Source: Candidatus Gastranaerophilales bacterium
Lineage (GTDB): Bacteria; Cyanobacteriota; Vampirovibrionia; Gastranaerophilales; Gastranaerophilaceae
Direction of reading: 5' to 3'
DNA length: 53,974 nucleotides
Assembly: GCA_944326605.1 (NCBI GenBank)
Contig: CALVEM010000016.1
Location: 1 to 53,974, forward strand
In this document: positions 24,172-32,858 of the stretch, in pieces
Numbering within the stretch: position 1 is the first letter of the stretch
Layout: each line of letters begins with the position of its first letter
Translations under genes and position numbers: made by a program
Notes under the pieces: generated by a model
Told to the model about the DNA's origin: nothing
Database searches by the model: none
What the model saw: only the letters and a program-made list of their open reading frames with translations

Positions 24172-25068
24172 TTGGACATAACAAAAGAAAAAAAATTTGC
24201 TGCAGGACTATCGATAACCTCAAACGCAGTTATAATTATTCTAAAATTCATAGCCGGAATTATTTCAGGCTCTATAAGTATAATCTCCGAAGCAATTCAC
24301 TCGCTGAGCGACTGTTTAGCCTCTGTTTTAACCTTTTTTGCGGTAATGAAATCCTCCGAACCCGCAGACAGCGATCACCCTTTCGGGCACGGCAAATACG
24401 AAGATATATCAGGCTTTATTGAAGGCGGTCTGATAATCTTTGCCGGACTTTTTATAATTTACGAAGCTGCAAAAAAATTGATTTTTCAAGAAACTGCTGA
24501 AGTTGATACGACTTTAGGTATTGCTGTAATGTTATTTGCAGTCGTAGCAAACTATATTGTCAGCAGCATCCTTTTTAAAGTCGCAAAAAAATCAAATTCA
24601 ATTTCACTTTTTGCGGACGGCGAACATTTGAGAACCGATATTTACTCATCACTCGGCGTTATGGCGGGTCTGGTGTTAATAAAAATCACAGGTATCCATA
24701 TTTTAGACCCGATAATAGCAATTGTTGTTGCCATGCTGATTTTTAAGGCAGGATTTTCTATCTCAAAAGAAACTTTGAACAACCTTCTTGACGGCTCTTT
24801 ACCGAAAAGTGATATTGAATCTGTTGAAAAAATTATAGAAAACTTTAAAGATAAAGGGGTTCACGGTTACAAATCTCTTAAAGGCAGAAATATAGGGCCT
24901 GAAAAACAGCTTGATATGACATTATTGTTCCCGAAGCAGATGACAATACAAGACTGTCACAAAATTTGCGATGAAATAGAAACCGAAATAAACAAAACGC
25001 TCGGAAACTGCATAATCTCTATTCATGCTGAACCCGAAGGCTGTGAAAAATGCAGTTGTAAAAGTTAA
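24172..25068 (+). CDS. Cation diffusion facilitator (CDF) metal efflux transporter
   Basis: A 298-residue FieF/YiiP-like transporter. TTG start with GAGGAAAG ahead. Metal-site motifs are SEAIHSLSDC (helix II) and DGEHLRTDIYSSLG (helix V); a DHPFGHGKYED loop marks the family. The C-terminal cytoplasmic ferredoxin-like domain carries the histidines (CHKICDEIE...ISIHAEPEGCEKC). It expels Zn2+, Fe2+ or Mn2+ with proton exchange; the HSLSD/HxxxD pattern fits iron/zinc members. It is co-transcribed with the alkD-like gene. Confidence 0.9.
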   Translation: MDITKEKKFAAGLSITSNAVIIILKFIAGIISGSISIISEAIHSLSDCLASVLTFFAVMKSSEPADSDHPFGHGKYEDISGFIEGGLIIFAGLFIIYEAAKKLIFQETAEVDTTLGIAVMLFAVVANYIVSSILFKVAKKSNSISLFADGEHLRTDIYSSLGVMAGLVLIKITGIHILDPIIAIVVAMLIFKAGFSISKETLNNLLDGSLPKSDIESVEKIIENFKDKGVHGYKSLKGRNIGPEKQLDMTLLFPKQMTIQDCHKICDEIETEINKTLGNCIISIHAEPEGCEKCSCKS

Positions 25069-25164
25069 TTAAAAATTGTAACGATACCCTTTTCAAACAA
25101 GTGTTTTTCAAGTATGCTTGGCGTGTGTGGATAAAATACCGCACCCTAATTAAGGAGAAAAATT

Positions 25165-25806
25165 ATGCCAAAATTTAATTTGATGTCATACATCATGCCG
25201 CCTGAGGACAAGATGTTCTTTACCTATTTTCAGGACAGTGCGGAAATTTGCCAGAAAACAGCGAGATTGTATGACGAAATTATGCACAATCACCTGACCG
25301 ATGAATATAAAGAAAAAGCTTTGAAATATAAAAAGAAGGGTAAATTATCATATAAAGCATGCCTCAAACAGCTTAACAAAAGCTTTATTACCCCCATTGA
25401 AAGAGAAGATATTCAAACAATTGCCGTTCAATTGAATAAAATAACAAAAAAAATCGTAAAAGCCTGTTTAAATTTGGAAGTGTACAGATTGAACAACTAC
25501 ACTGACGAAATGAAAGAACAGGCTTTAACTTTAGTTCAGGCAACCGAAAAACTCGGCGAAATTACGAAACAGTTCAAAAAAGTTTCCGATCTTGAAGAAA
25601 TAACCGAACTGAATATTGAAATGAAAGAAATAGAATCCCACGGGGACGAAATTCACCGCCGTGCAATGGCAAACCTGTTTTCAGGCAAATATGAAGCTCT
25701 TGATGTTATCAAATTAAGAGATATGTACAAAGAAATTGAAAACGCATTTGATGCATGTTTCTTTGTATCAGATACAATTTTGAATGTTGTTTTAAAACAA
25801 AGTTAG
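25165..25806 (+). CDS. DUF47/PhoU-like phosphate transport accessory protein
   Basis: A 213-residue helical protein of the DUF47 (TIGR00153) family. MPPEDKMFFTYFQDSAE, KEIESHGDEIHRRAM and YKEIENAFDACFFVSDTILNVVLK are family-typical. It usually regulates the PiT transporter encoded next to it. GGAG precedes the ATG. A repeat of about 65 bp separates it from pit. Confidence 0.88.
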   Translation: MPKFNLMSYIMPPEDKMFFTYFQDSAEICQKTARLYDEIMHNHLTDEYKEKALKYKKKGKLSYKACLKQLNKSFITPIEREDIQTIAVQLNKITKKIVKACLNLEVYRLNNYTDEMKEQALTLVQATEKLGEITKQFKKVSDLEEITELNIEMKEIESHGDEIHRRAMANLFSGKYEALDVIKLRDMYKEIENAFDACFFVSDTILNVVLKQS

Positions 25807-25812
25807 AAACAA

Positions 25813-25880
25813 ACTGTCATTCCGAACTTGTTTCGGAATCTTGTAAAAAAAAATATCAATCCGGCGTTCAGCCTGACAAT
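25813..25880. repeat. GTCATTCCGAACTTG hairpin plus CAATCCGGCGTTCAGCCTGA
   Basis: A GTCATTCCGAACTTGTTTCG hairpin is followed by a CGTTCAG-type unit that reappears in the prepilin leader at 17242-17261. It lies between the DUF47 and pit genes. Confidence 0.7.
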
Positions 25881-25901
25881 CTTCACAAAAAAGGAATTTT
25901 C

Positions 25902-26918
25902 ATGTCAATAACAATTTTACTTTTAATAGCTGTAGTGCTTGTAGCTCTGGCATTTGAATTTATAAACGGTTTTCATGACTGCGCAAACGCTATTGCAACA
26001 GTCGTTTCAACAAAAGTTCTGTCCCCAAAACAGGCAGTATTGTTCGGTGCAAGCCTTGAATTTGCCGGTGCATTAACAGGTACACACGTTGCAAAAACAA
26101 TAGGCTCTGGTATTGTGAACGCCGATATGATTACTTTAACCGTAATTTTTTGTGCGCTACTGGCAGCAGTTATCTGGAATTTATTTACATGGTGGCTCGG
26201 GCTTCCGTCAAGCTCTTCGCACGCTCTTATAGGCGGACTTTTAGGCGCCGCAATTGTAAAAGCCGGAGTTGATGTAGTGCATTTCCACACACTGATTGAC
26301 AAAGTTATAATCCCGATGTTTACATCACCTGTTCTGGGATTTTGCGTCGGTTTTACCTTAATGCTTTTGATTGCATGGGTAATTCTTATTTTGCGTGAAA
26401 ACCCGCAGACAGTTAACAAACAGTTCAGAAAACTTCAATTAATATCATCAGGCTTAATGGCATTAAGCCACGGTTCAAACGATGCTCAAAAAACAATGGG
26501 TATAATAACACTTGCACTTTTGGCAGGCGGAGTTTTGCACACAGGTCCGTCGGGCGAGTTTGAAATCCCAATTTATGTAATCATTGCCTGCGCGCTCACT
26601 ATGGCTGCAGGAACAATGAACGGCGGATGGAAAATCATCAAAACCATGGGGCATAAAATTATCAAACTTAAACCTATACACGGATTTGCAGCAGAAACTT
26701 CTGCAGCCGGTTTGATTTTAACTGCGTCGCATTTCGGAATTCCGTTGAGCACAACCCATGTTATTTCAACGGCGATTATGGGTGTCGGATCAACTTTCCA
26801 TGCGCATGCCGTAAAATGGAGAATAGTCGGAAATATTGTTATAGCGTGGGTTTTAACTATACCTGCCTGCATGATAATTTCGTCAATTATCTACTATCTG
26901 ATATATAAAATAATTTAG
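25902..26918 (+). CDS. pit: PiT-family inorganic phosphate transporter
   Basis: A 338-residue membrane protein with about ten helices. The duplicated PiT signatures are GFHDCANAIATVVSTKVLSP in the first half and SHGSNDAQKTMGIITLAL in the second; LPSSSSHALIGGLLGA and IPLSTTHVISTAIMGVG are the matching repeats. It imports phosphate with H+ or Na+. ATG 25902, behind AAAGGAA, was chosen because an upstream frame start at 25755 would translate the intervening repeat. Confidence 0.93.
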   Translation: MSITILLLIAVVLVALAFEFINGFHDCANAIATVVSTKVLSPKQAVLFGASLEFAGALTGTHVAKTIGSGIVNADMITLTVIFCALLAAVIWNLFTWWLGLPSSSSHALIGGLLGAAIVKAGVDVVHFHTLIDKVIIPMFTSPVLGFCVGFTLMLLIAWVILILRENPQTVNKQFRKLQLISSGLMALSHGSNDAQKTMGIITLALLAGGVLHTGPSGEFEIPIYVIIACALTMAAGTMNGGWKIIKTMGHKIIKLKPIHGFAAETSAAGLILTASHFGIPLSTTHVISTAIMGVGSTFHAHAVKWRIVGNIVIAWVLTIPACMIISSIIYYLIYKII

Positions 26919-26934
26919 AGCTAAGTTGTAATTT

Positions 26935-27258
26935 TTATTCCTGAACAAATTTCCAGTGAAAACCGTAAGCAGTTTCTGTTTTGTTGCGGCATACCTCTTT
27001 AATTCGATTGTATGCTGTGTAACTTGAGGCTAATCCCTTTTGTACAAGCATTTCATTTGCATGTTTGGCACTGCTGAATATTTCTCCTGTTTCGATACAT
27101 TTTACTTTTTTTGCTTTTTCTTTGAACGTCTGGTATGGCGTTATTTCTTTTTGAATGGACAGGAACATTTCTTTGCTCACTCTATATGTACCGAGTACTG
27201 TCTCGTTTTTGAGTAATCTGACAATATAAGGTGTGCGTTCAGATCTTTGTTTTGACAT
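26935..27258 (-). CDS. NUMOD-like small DNA-binding protein
   Basis: A 107-residue protein starting at ATG 27258 behind a perfect AAAGGAGGAT. The C-terminal half (KVKCIETGEIFSSAKHANEM to NKTETAYGFHWKFV) matches the NUMOD pattern, a DNA-binding module otherwise carried by homing endonucleases. The N-terminal part (TPYIVRLLKNETVLGTYRVS) is basic. No nuclease domain is present. Together with the divergent XRE gene and repeated operator-like sites it forms a small regulatory module, possibly of mobile-element origin. Confidence 0.6.
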   Translation of the reverse strand: MSKQRSERTPYIVRLLKNETVLGTYRVSKEMFLSIQKEITPYQTFKEKAKKVKCIETGEIFSSAKHANEMLVQKGLASSYTAYNRIKEVCRNKTETAYGFHWKFVQE

Positions 27259-27270
27259 AAATATCCTCCT

Positions 27271-27408
27271 TTTGACTAATCTCATTTGGTAATTTATCAC
27301 TCTTTAAAATCATTGCAATCTAGTTATCTTTGAAATTTTTGACAAATCTGATTTGGTAGAAAATTACAATAAAAAAATCCATAATTTTTATATGGCTAAA
27401 TCTGATTT
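27271..27408. promoter_or_regulatory. Three operator-like sites (AATCTxATTT) between and within the NUMOD and XRE genes
   Basis: TTTGACTAATCTCATTTGGTA (27271-27291) and the 19-of-21 matching copy at 27338-27358 form a direct repeat. The palindromic core AAATCTGATTT occurs at 27344-27354 and again inside the first codons of the XRE gene (27398-27408). These are probable binding sites of the XRE repressor. Confidence 0.65.
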
Positions 27409-27601
27409 AAAAAAGCTTGGTAGAAATATCAAATTTTTGCGAAAATCTAAAAATCTATCGCAAGAAAAATTAGCTGAATTAATAAACAGAAGCCGAAATT
27501 ATGTTGGTATGATTGAACGTGCGGAAGTCAATACTCCTGTAGATACGCTGTTTGACATTGCCAAAGCTTTACATTCTGATATCAAAGAACTATTTGCTTA
27601 A
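27392..27601 (+). CDS. XRE-family helix-turn-helix regulator
   Basis: A 69-residue protein that is almost entirely one Cro/CI-type HTH: LGRNIKFLRKSKNLSQEKLA then INRSRNYVGMIERAEVNTP. ATG 27392 was chosen; an upstream TTG lies inside the operator. It probably represses itself and the divergent NUMOD-like gene through the three AAATCTGATTT-like sites. This size is typical of phage, conjugative element and restriction-control regulators. Confidence 0.82.
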   Translation: MAKSDLKKLGRNIKFLRKSKNLSQEKLAELINRSRNYVGMIERAEVNTPVDTLFDIAKALHSDIKELFA

Positions 27602-27895
27602 TTTTTATTGTTCTAGGTCATACATGACCTATGCGTATATAATATCAGTTATTATAAATTAATGCAATAGTAACTGTTAGGAATTTATACCGCAGTTTAC
27701 TCCAAATAAGTATAAAGGGGCTACTCAGGGATTAGATCCCGCCCGCATTGGGACATTTTGCACGAAATCATAGATTTCGGCAAAAGCAGTCAAACAAAGT
27801 TCGGGATGACAAAACTTTAATCTGGAATTTATTTCAGAGGTGACAACATTTGTGCGGTTGGTGTAACCTGTGATATAAGTTCCAACTGTTATATT
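27602..27895. repeat. Intergenic region with palindrome and repeats
   Basis: A perfect palindrome TAGGTCATACATGACCTA (27614-27631) follows the XRE gene. Then comes a composite of GTCATCCCGAAC-type units (about 27780-27845). No gene is seen. Confidence 0.6.
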
Positions 27896-28372
27896 TTATA
27901 TTTTTTTCAAAAGAACTGCTGCATGAGCTTCTATTGCAAGCTCCTGACCTACGGCGTCCATTTTTTCATTTGTTTTAGCTTTGATAGAAATTCTTTCGGG
28001 TTCAACTTCAAGAATATGGCAGAGAATTTCCTTCATCTTCGGGATATAAGGCATCATTTTAGGCTGCTGGGCAATTATGTTGCTGTCCAGATTTTCTATA
28101 ACATATTTTTTTTCTTTTATGAGATTATAAACATCTCTCAACAAAACAGTGCTGTCAGCGTCTTTATAAAGTTCATCCGTGTCGGGGAAGATTGTTCCGA
28201 TATCTGAAAGTGCCAGTGCTCCGAGCATTGCATCTATTATTGCATGGATTAAAACATCAGCGTCAGAATGCCCCAGAAGCCCTTTTTCATGAGTAATTTT
28301 AACCCCGCCTATAACAAGATTTCTGCCTTCCGTCAATCTGTGAATATCGTAACCGAGTCCTATTCTGTACAT
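27896..28372 (-). CDS. ispF: 2-C-methyl-D-erythritol 2,4-cyclodiphosphate synthase
   Basis: MEP-pathway enzyme of 158 residues, normal length, starting at ATG 28372 (MYRIGLGYDIHRL) behind GGAAAGGG. The zinc-binding DIH and LLGHSDADVLIHAIIDAMLG motifs and the C-terminal SIKAKTNEKMDAVGQ are intact. It works with IspE (43923) in isopentenyl diphosphate synthesis, but the two genes are 16 kb apart. It is adjacent to a HAD hydrolase gene in the same direction. Confidence 0.95.
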   Translation of the reverse strand: MYRIGLGYDIHRLTEGRNLVIGGVKITHEKGLLGHSDADVLIHAIIDAMLGALALSDIGTIFPDTDELYKDADSTVLLRDVYNLIKEKKYVIENLDSNIIAQQPKMMPYIPKMKEILCHILEVEPERISIKAKTNEKMDAVGQELAIEAHAAVLLKKI

Positions 28373-28422
28373 AGTTCTTACCCTTTCCGTTAAGCTTATT
28401 ATCTCACAAAAATTTTTCTGAT

Positions 28423-29220
28423 TTAACGGCAAAATTTGTTAATGGCTTTTACAAAACCGTTATTGTCAACGGTATCCGTTATGAAATCGGCACATTCCTT
28501 TAATTCGGGTGTGCCGTTTCCCATTGCAACTTTTATTCCGCCTGATTTTAAAAGTTCAATGTCGTTATCCTGGTCGCCTATTGCCAAAACTTCATCTTTT
28601 TTTATGTCCCATTTTTTGCATAAGTATTCAACAGCGCAGGATTTTTTTGCGTCTTTGTTTGAAATTTCACAGAAATAAGGTGTGGATTTCACTATATAAA
28701 GGTCAGGGTATTTTTTTTCAAGATAGTTAACCCAGCCGGTTACAGTGTCTGCATCACCGTATTTTATTGCAAGAATTTTATTTACATTTTTGATTTCCAG
28801 ACTGTCAAACGGGCAGACGGTATATTCAATGTATCGGGCATCCGTGTATTTACGTATTGTTTCGTCATCTTTTTCAACGTATAAAACATCGTCCATATAA
28901 AGATTTATGTGGATATTGTTATCTTTTGCCCATTTGATAATTTCTTTTGCGCGTTCGGGATCTAAATCTTTGCGGTAAAAGACATTTCCGTTTTCTCTGT
29001 TTTCTTTAATCATTCCGCCCTGATAAGAAACTATAGGAGTATCCAGACCGAGTTCGTCTGCAAGAAATGTTGTTGCACGGTGCATTCTTCCTGTTACAAG
29101 TACAACTTTAACTCCGCTTGCTGAAAGTTGTTTTATACATTCTTTAACTTCGTGGGTGAACCCGCCTAAATTCCAGTTAAAAATTGTTCCGTCAATATCT
29201 GTTGCAACCATTTTAATCAT
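28423..29220 (-). CDS. HAD-superfamily hydrolase, Cof type
   Basis: A 265-residue class IIB HAD phosphatase. Motif I is VATDIDGTIFNW, motif II VLVTGR, and motif IV AIGDQDNDIELLKSGG with GVAMGNGTPELK-like end (KVAMGNGTPELKECADF). Such enzymes dephosphorylate sugar phosphates or flavin precursors; the substrate cannot be told. GAGG precedes the ATG. ispF lies just downstream. Confidence 0.88.
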   Translation of the reverse strand: MIKMVATDIDGTIFNWNLGGFTHEVKECIKQLSASGVKVVLVTGRMHRATTFLADELGLDTPIVSYQGGMIKENRENGNVFYRKDLDPERAKEIIKWAKDNNIHINLYMDDVLYVEKDDETIRKYTDARYIEYTVCPFDSLEIKNVNKILAIKYGDADTVTGWVNYLEKKYPDLYIVKSTPYFCEISNKDAKKSCAVEYLCKKWDIKKDEVLAIGDQDNDIELLKSGGIKVAMGNGTPELKECADFITDTVDNNGFVKAINKFCR

Positions 29221-29254
29221 TTGTTTTGACCTCGTATTTTTTCTTTATCTATGT

Positions 29255-29301
29255 CCTTCTCCCCTGATTGCGGGAGAAGGTGCTGCAGGCGGATGAGGGG
29301 G
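29255..29301. repeat. Palindromic repeat unit between HAD and NUDIX genes
   Basis: CCTTCTCCCCTGATTGCGGG then AGAAGG, followed by a GGATGAGGGGG box. This is the noncoding counterpart of the unit translated inside apeO-apeP. Confidence 0.8.
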
Positions 29302-29302
29302 A

Positions 29303-29824
29303 TTAAAGTTTTGCTCTCAATATTGCGCAAAGCGTCTTTGCGTCATTAATTTCCCCGTTATCAATCATTTTTAATACTTCATCATATTTGTATTCAAAAG
29401 CTTGAATAATTTCGCCTTCGTCGGGATGGCAATGAGTAAATTCCAAATCTTCGGCTTTGAAAAGATACAATTTTTCATTGCTGTATCCGGGAGATGTATA
29501 AACATAGCCCAGGTTAGTCCACTTGTTTGCACAGTAGCCGGTTTCTTCTTCCAGTTCGCGTTTTGCAGCTTCAAACGGATCTTCGCCTGCTTCAAGTTTG
29601 CCTGCCGGAAGTTCAAACATGACTTCCCTCAAAGGATATCTGAATTGTTTGACAAGGAGAATTTTGTCTTCTCTAACCGCAAGAATTACAACGCCGCCCG
29701 AATGTTTAACGACTTCTCTGAAAGATTTTTGTCCTGTTGAAAGTTCAACACTGTCTTTGAATACTTTAACCACTCTGCCGTCATAAATTATTTGTGAATT
29801 TAAAGTCTTTTCGGTAAATTCCAT
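29303..29824 (-). CDS. NUDIX hydrolase, ADP-ribose pyrophosphatase type
   Basis: A 173-residue NUDIX protein. The NUDIX box runs GKLEAGEDPFEAAKRELEEE TGY, and the N-terminal RVVKVFKDSVELSTGQKSFR with VVKHSGGVVILAV is typical of ADP-ribose pyrophosphatases (NudF-like). It would hydrolyse ADP-ribose to AMP and ribose 5-phosphate. There is no Shine-Dalgarno; TAAAAT ends six bases before the ATG, consistent with a leaderless mRNA. Confidence 0.87.
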   Translation of the reverse strand: MEFTEKTLNSQIIYDGRVVKVFKDSVELSTGQKSFREVVKHSGGVVILAVREDKILLVKQFRYPLREVMFELPAGKLEAGEDPFEAAKRELEEETGYCANKWTNLGYVYTSPGYSNEKLYLFKAEDLEFTHCHPDEGEIIQAFEYKYDEVLKMIDNGEINDAKTLCAILRAKL

Positions 29825-30144
29825 AATATGATTTTATCATGAAAAGTATTGTAGTCTAATTTTTAACAAACGTATGATATTAATTTCTGTTAAAAATAAC
29901 AAAAAATGTATAGAAAAAAGATGATTTAAGAGTTATACTACTAATGTAGTAATATTTGTGTGTTAGAAAAAGGATTTATGATTATATTATTTTATTAAAC
30001 AGCAGCAATGCCGTCTAAATGGCGTATTGTTTTTATAGCGATGTATTATAAAATAGTTTAAGGAATGTAAACTCACATTCCATATCAGGCAAAAATTTTT
30101 TGTCAGGTGTTTTATATAAAAAGTGTGCTAAGCAGGTGTGAATT
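29825..30144 (+). promoter_or_regulatory. Structured leader region before the GGDEF/HD-GYP gene
   Basis: About 320 bp without a long gene. It contains the palindrome TACTAC-TAAT-GTAGTA (about 29938-29953), a tiny frame with AAAAAGG ahead (ATG near 29979, MIILFY), a hairpin CAATGCC...GGCGTATTG followed by TTTTT (about 30006-30035), and the hairpin GGAATGT-AAACTC-ACATTCC (30062-30081). The order leader peptide, terminator-like hairpin, structured leader suggests attenuation or a riboswitch-like control. No known riboswitch class was recognised. Confidence 0.4.
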
Positions 30145-32112
30145 TTGAGCGAAAATAAAGAAAAGATAACTGAACAGGTTAAACCTAAATCGCCGTCAAA
30201 AACTGGCAAGACGGCAACAAATCCGCTTTCTAAAACATTAAATTCACTTAAAAAGCCTGAGTTCAAAAATATACAGCCCGTAGAAACCGAAAAAAAACAA
30301 AAACAGGAAGAAAAAAGAGCTTCAAATCCGATTGCCTCCCAAACATCAAGTATTGTAGCACGCATAAATAACTTTAATACAAACAAAACTTCAAACAGAA
30401 TGTACGCCGGTTATATGAATAATGCGGCAAGTTCGCACCGTGTTGTTGATTATTCGGATCTCGTATATAGTTTGAATACTGCACTTGAAGGCAAGGCAAC
30501 AATTCATGAGCTTTTTGCGGCTGTCCATGAATTATTCACCGAAAAATTAAGGAGTGTATTTACGGCGTTCGGTGTTTTCCATGAGCAGTCAAAATGTATT
30601 AATATAAAACTTTTTAATTCAATGGGAAGTACTTATTCTTCAAAATTGATGCTTTCTGACGATGCAAATCCTATAATTCAATGTTTTAAAAATAACAGTA
30701 TAACTGTTCAGGATAATAATAAATTTTTAAATATTCCTTATTTACCGGCATCAGCAGCTTATATATTCCCTCTTAATTCTATAAACGGCTGTAAAGGTGT
30801 TATGGTAGTTGGAAAAGATTCCCTTGAAAATCATATCGGCTTATTCTCATTTATTGCAAATTACTGCGCACTTTTTATGCAGAATGTGGAGCTTTTGGAG
30901 CAGACTAACAAGTTTGCAAATACTGACACACTTACAGGACTTTATACCCACAGAGGTTTTCAGGAAGTGCTTGCCGCAGAATTGAAAAAGGCGGAAGAAA
31001 ACGAAACAAACCTTTCAATTATAATGCTTGATGTTAATAATATTTCAAAAATTAACAGAGAACTCGGGCATGTCAAAGGTGATGAAGTTATAAAACTTCT
31101 TGCTGAAAAAGTCAAACAAAATATCAGAAGCACGGATAAAGCAGGCAGATACGGCGGTGATGAAATTGCAATAATTTTGCCGGATACAAGTACTGCAGAT
31201 GCTAAATATCTGGCAGAATATATTACATATTGTCTTTCCTGCTGTTTTGTGGATGATGTCGGACCTGTTAAGGTCGCGGTCGGAATTGCAACTTATCCGG
31301 AATGCAGCAAAGATCAGGAAAAACTTTTAATTCTTGCGGAACAGGCAATGTATATTTCGCAGGCAAAAGGTTACAAAGAAGGTATGTCCGCCATAATCAG
31401 TTCTGCGGATTATAACTTCTGGGATGATGAAGCATTGAATTCGTTTGCGGAAGTTGTTGCAAAGCGGCATTCGCAGCTCGGTATTGATTTTGGCGAAGAA
31501 CTTTTGCACAAATTTAACAATGAACAAATTGTTTCGCATAATCACCTTATGGAACTTGCAAATTCTCTTGCGGGTGCAATTGATGCAAAGGATCCGTATA
31601 CAAAAGGTCATTCAACATCTGTTTCCAGATATTCCGAGGCTCTTGCACGTGCTATTAATCTGCCTGAAGATGAAGTAGAGAGGATTAAGCTTGGTGCGCT
31701 TTTGCATGATGTGGGCAAAATAGGTATCCCCGAAAGTGTTTTGAAAAAGCCCGGCAAGCTTGAAGAGGACGAATGGGAAATTATGAAACAGCACCCTGTA
31801 ATCGGAGCCGAAAAAGTGCTTGCTCCGAACGACGCTCTGCGTGATTTAATTCCTATTGTAAAATACCACCATGAACATGTTGACGGAAGCGGCTATCCTG
31901 AACAATTAAAAGGTGAAAAAATTCCGCTTGCTGCACGTATTGTCGCTGTTGCGGATACCTTCCATGCCTTGATCTCCGATAGACCGTATCGTAAAGGTAT
32001 GAGTGTCGAAAAAGCCTGTGAAATTTTAAAAGACGGTGCCGGGAAATTCTGGGATACAGATCTGGTGCGTCAATTTATTGCTATTGCCCCGTCATTGTCA
32101 ACCAGTGTTTAA
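30145..32112 (+). CDS. GGDEF and HD-GYP two-domain cyclic-di-GMP protein
   Basis: A 655-residue cytoplasmic protein. TTG start with AGGTG ahead. Residues about 1-85 are polar and disordered, about 100-265 form a GAF-like domain, about 270-420 a GGDEF domain with GGDEI at 337-341, and about 460-640 an HD-GYP phosphodiesterase with HDVGKIGIPE at 521-530 and HHEHVDGSGYP. Both synthesis and breakdown motifs look intact; in such pairs one domain is often regulatory. A long structured leader precedes it. Confidence 0.9.
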   Translation: MSENKEKITEQVKPKSPSKTGKTATNPLSKTLNSLKKPEFKNIQPVETEKKQKQEEKRASNPIASQTSSIVARINNFNTNKTSNRMYAGYMNNAASSHRVVDYSDLVYSLNTALEGKATIHELFAAVHELFTEKLRSVFTAFGVFHEQSKCINIKLFNSMGSTYSSKLMLSDDANPIIQCFKNNSITVQDNNKFLNIPYLPASAAYIFPLNSINGCKGVMVVGKDSLENHIGLFSFIANYCALFMQNVELLEQTNKFANTDTLTGLYTHRGFQEVLAAELKKAEENETNLSIIMLDVNNISKINRELGHVKGDEVIKLLAEKVKQNIRSTDKAGRYGGDEIAIILPDTSTADAKYLAEYITYCLSCCFVDDVGPVKVAVGIATYPECSKDQEKLLILAEQAMYISQAKGYKEGMSAIISSADYNFWDDEALNSFAEVVAKRHSQLGIDFGEELLHKFNNEQIVSHNHLMELANSLAGAIDAKDPYTKGHSTSVSRYSEALARAINLPEDEVERIKLGALLHDVGKIGIPESVLKKPGKLEEDEWEIMKQHPVIGAEKVLAPNDALRDLIPIVKYHHEHVDGSGYPEQLKGEKIPLAARIVAVADTFHALISDRPYRKGMSVEKACEILKDGAGKFWDTDLVRQFIAIAPSLSTSV

Positions 32113-32395
32113 GTTTTTTTAATCTGACTTCTCAATTTGAAATTTGTATCGCATTTTACCCCAGATATTCTGAAAAACAGTCATAATGTCATTCCGAACT
32201 TGTTTCGGAATCTCATGATTATAAGATCCTGAAACAAGTTCAGGATGACGATTTTAGCCATCTTTGGTGTAAGCTGCGATATAAATCCACTCAATTTTCG
32301 CTTGCATAATTTCAAAAATAGTGTATAATTATATGAATTAAAGGAATTTTGCAAAAGGTTTCTTTACAGTACCAACTTAAATCAGGAGAAGAAAA
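32113..32395. repeat. Intergenic region with the clearest GTCATTCCGAAC repeat
   Basis: GTCATTCCGAACTTGTTTCG and a paired CCTGAAACAAGTTCAGGATG at 32188-32249 form two facing hairpins. This is the best copy of the family in the window. A GTATAATTA box near 32321 may be the -10 of the next gene. Confidence 0.7.
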
Positions 32396-32689
32396 ATGTA
32401 CCAAGATGAAAAACTTGTTTGTGAAGATTGCGGCGCAGAATTCGTCTTCACGGCAGGTGAACAAGAATTTTACGCAGAAAAAGGTTTGGTAAACAAACCG
32501 AAAAGATGTCCGGAATGCAGAAAAGCCCGTAGAAAAAATAACAGAAGACACAGAAAAATGTATGATGCTGTATGTTCCAAATGCGGTGCTCAAACGCAGG
32601 TTCCGTTTAAACCTATTGCCGGAAAAGAAGTCTTTTGCAAAGATTGTTTCGTAAAAGAACAGGAAAACGCTGAACAAACTGCTGAATAG
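32396..32689 (+). CDS. Small zinc-ribbon protein
   Basis: A 97-residue protein with three CxxC pairs: CEDCGAEF, CPECRKARRKNNRRHRKM and CSKCGAQTQVPFKP, then CKDCF. The first part matches the probable zinc-ribbon domain (zf-trcl, PF13451-like) and the second the CxxCxxC-type ribbon found in cyanobacteria, Chloroflexi and Firmicutes. GGAGAAG precedes the ATG. RNA or nucleic-acid binding is likely from the basic middle part; the true role is unknown. Confidence 0.8.
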   Translation: MYQDEKLVCEDCGAEFVFTAGEQEFYAEKGLVNKPKRCPECRKARRKNNRRHRKMYDAVCSKCGAQTQVPFKPIAGKEVFCKDCFVKEQENAEQTAE

Positions 32690-32730
32690 AACAATTTAAC
32701 AGAAAATCGTATAAATAAAAACCATTTTTT

Positions 32731-32786
32731 GTCATTCTGAATTAATTTCAGAATCTCAATCAGAGCCTGAAACAAGTTCAGGATAA
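32731..32786. repeat. GTCATTCTGAATTAATTTCA hairpin repeat
   Basis: Two facing hairpins (TCTGAATTAATTTCAGA and CCTGAAACAAGTTCAGG), a copy of the family seen at 32188. Confidence 0.7.
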
Positions 32787-32823
32787 CATAATATACAAAA
32801 ATATTTTTTTATTTACATTCACA

Positions 32824-32858
32824 AACAGACCGGATAAATTACCGGTCTGTTGTTTCTT
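32824..32858. terminator. Terminator-like hairpin between convergent genes
   Basis: AACAGACCGG-ATAAATTA-CCGGTCTGTT, a perfect 10-bp stem. It ends the zinc-ribbon transcript and overlaps the 3' edge of the convergent small gene. Confidence 0.65.

Noticed and set aside
25973-26419. Minus-strand frame of 148 codons inside pit
   Set aside because: Antisense to a well-supported transporter gene.
27719-27760. Possible tRNA-like piece GGGGCTACTCAGGGATTAGA
   Set aside because: No cloverleaf arms could be formed and no T-loop sequence is present; the surrounding sequence is repeat.
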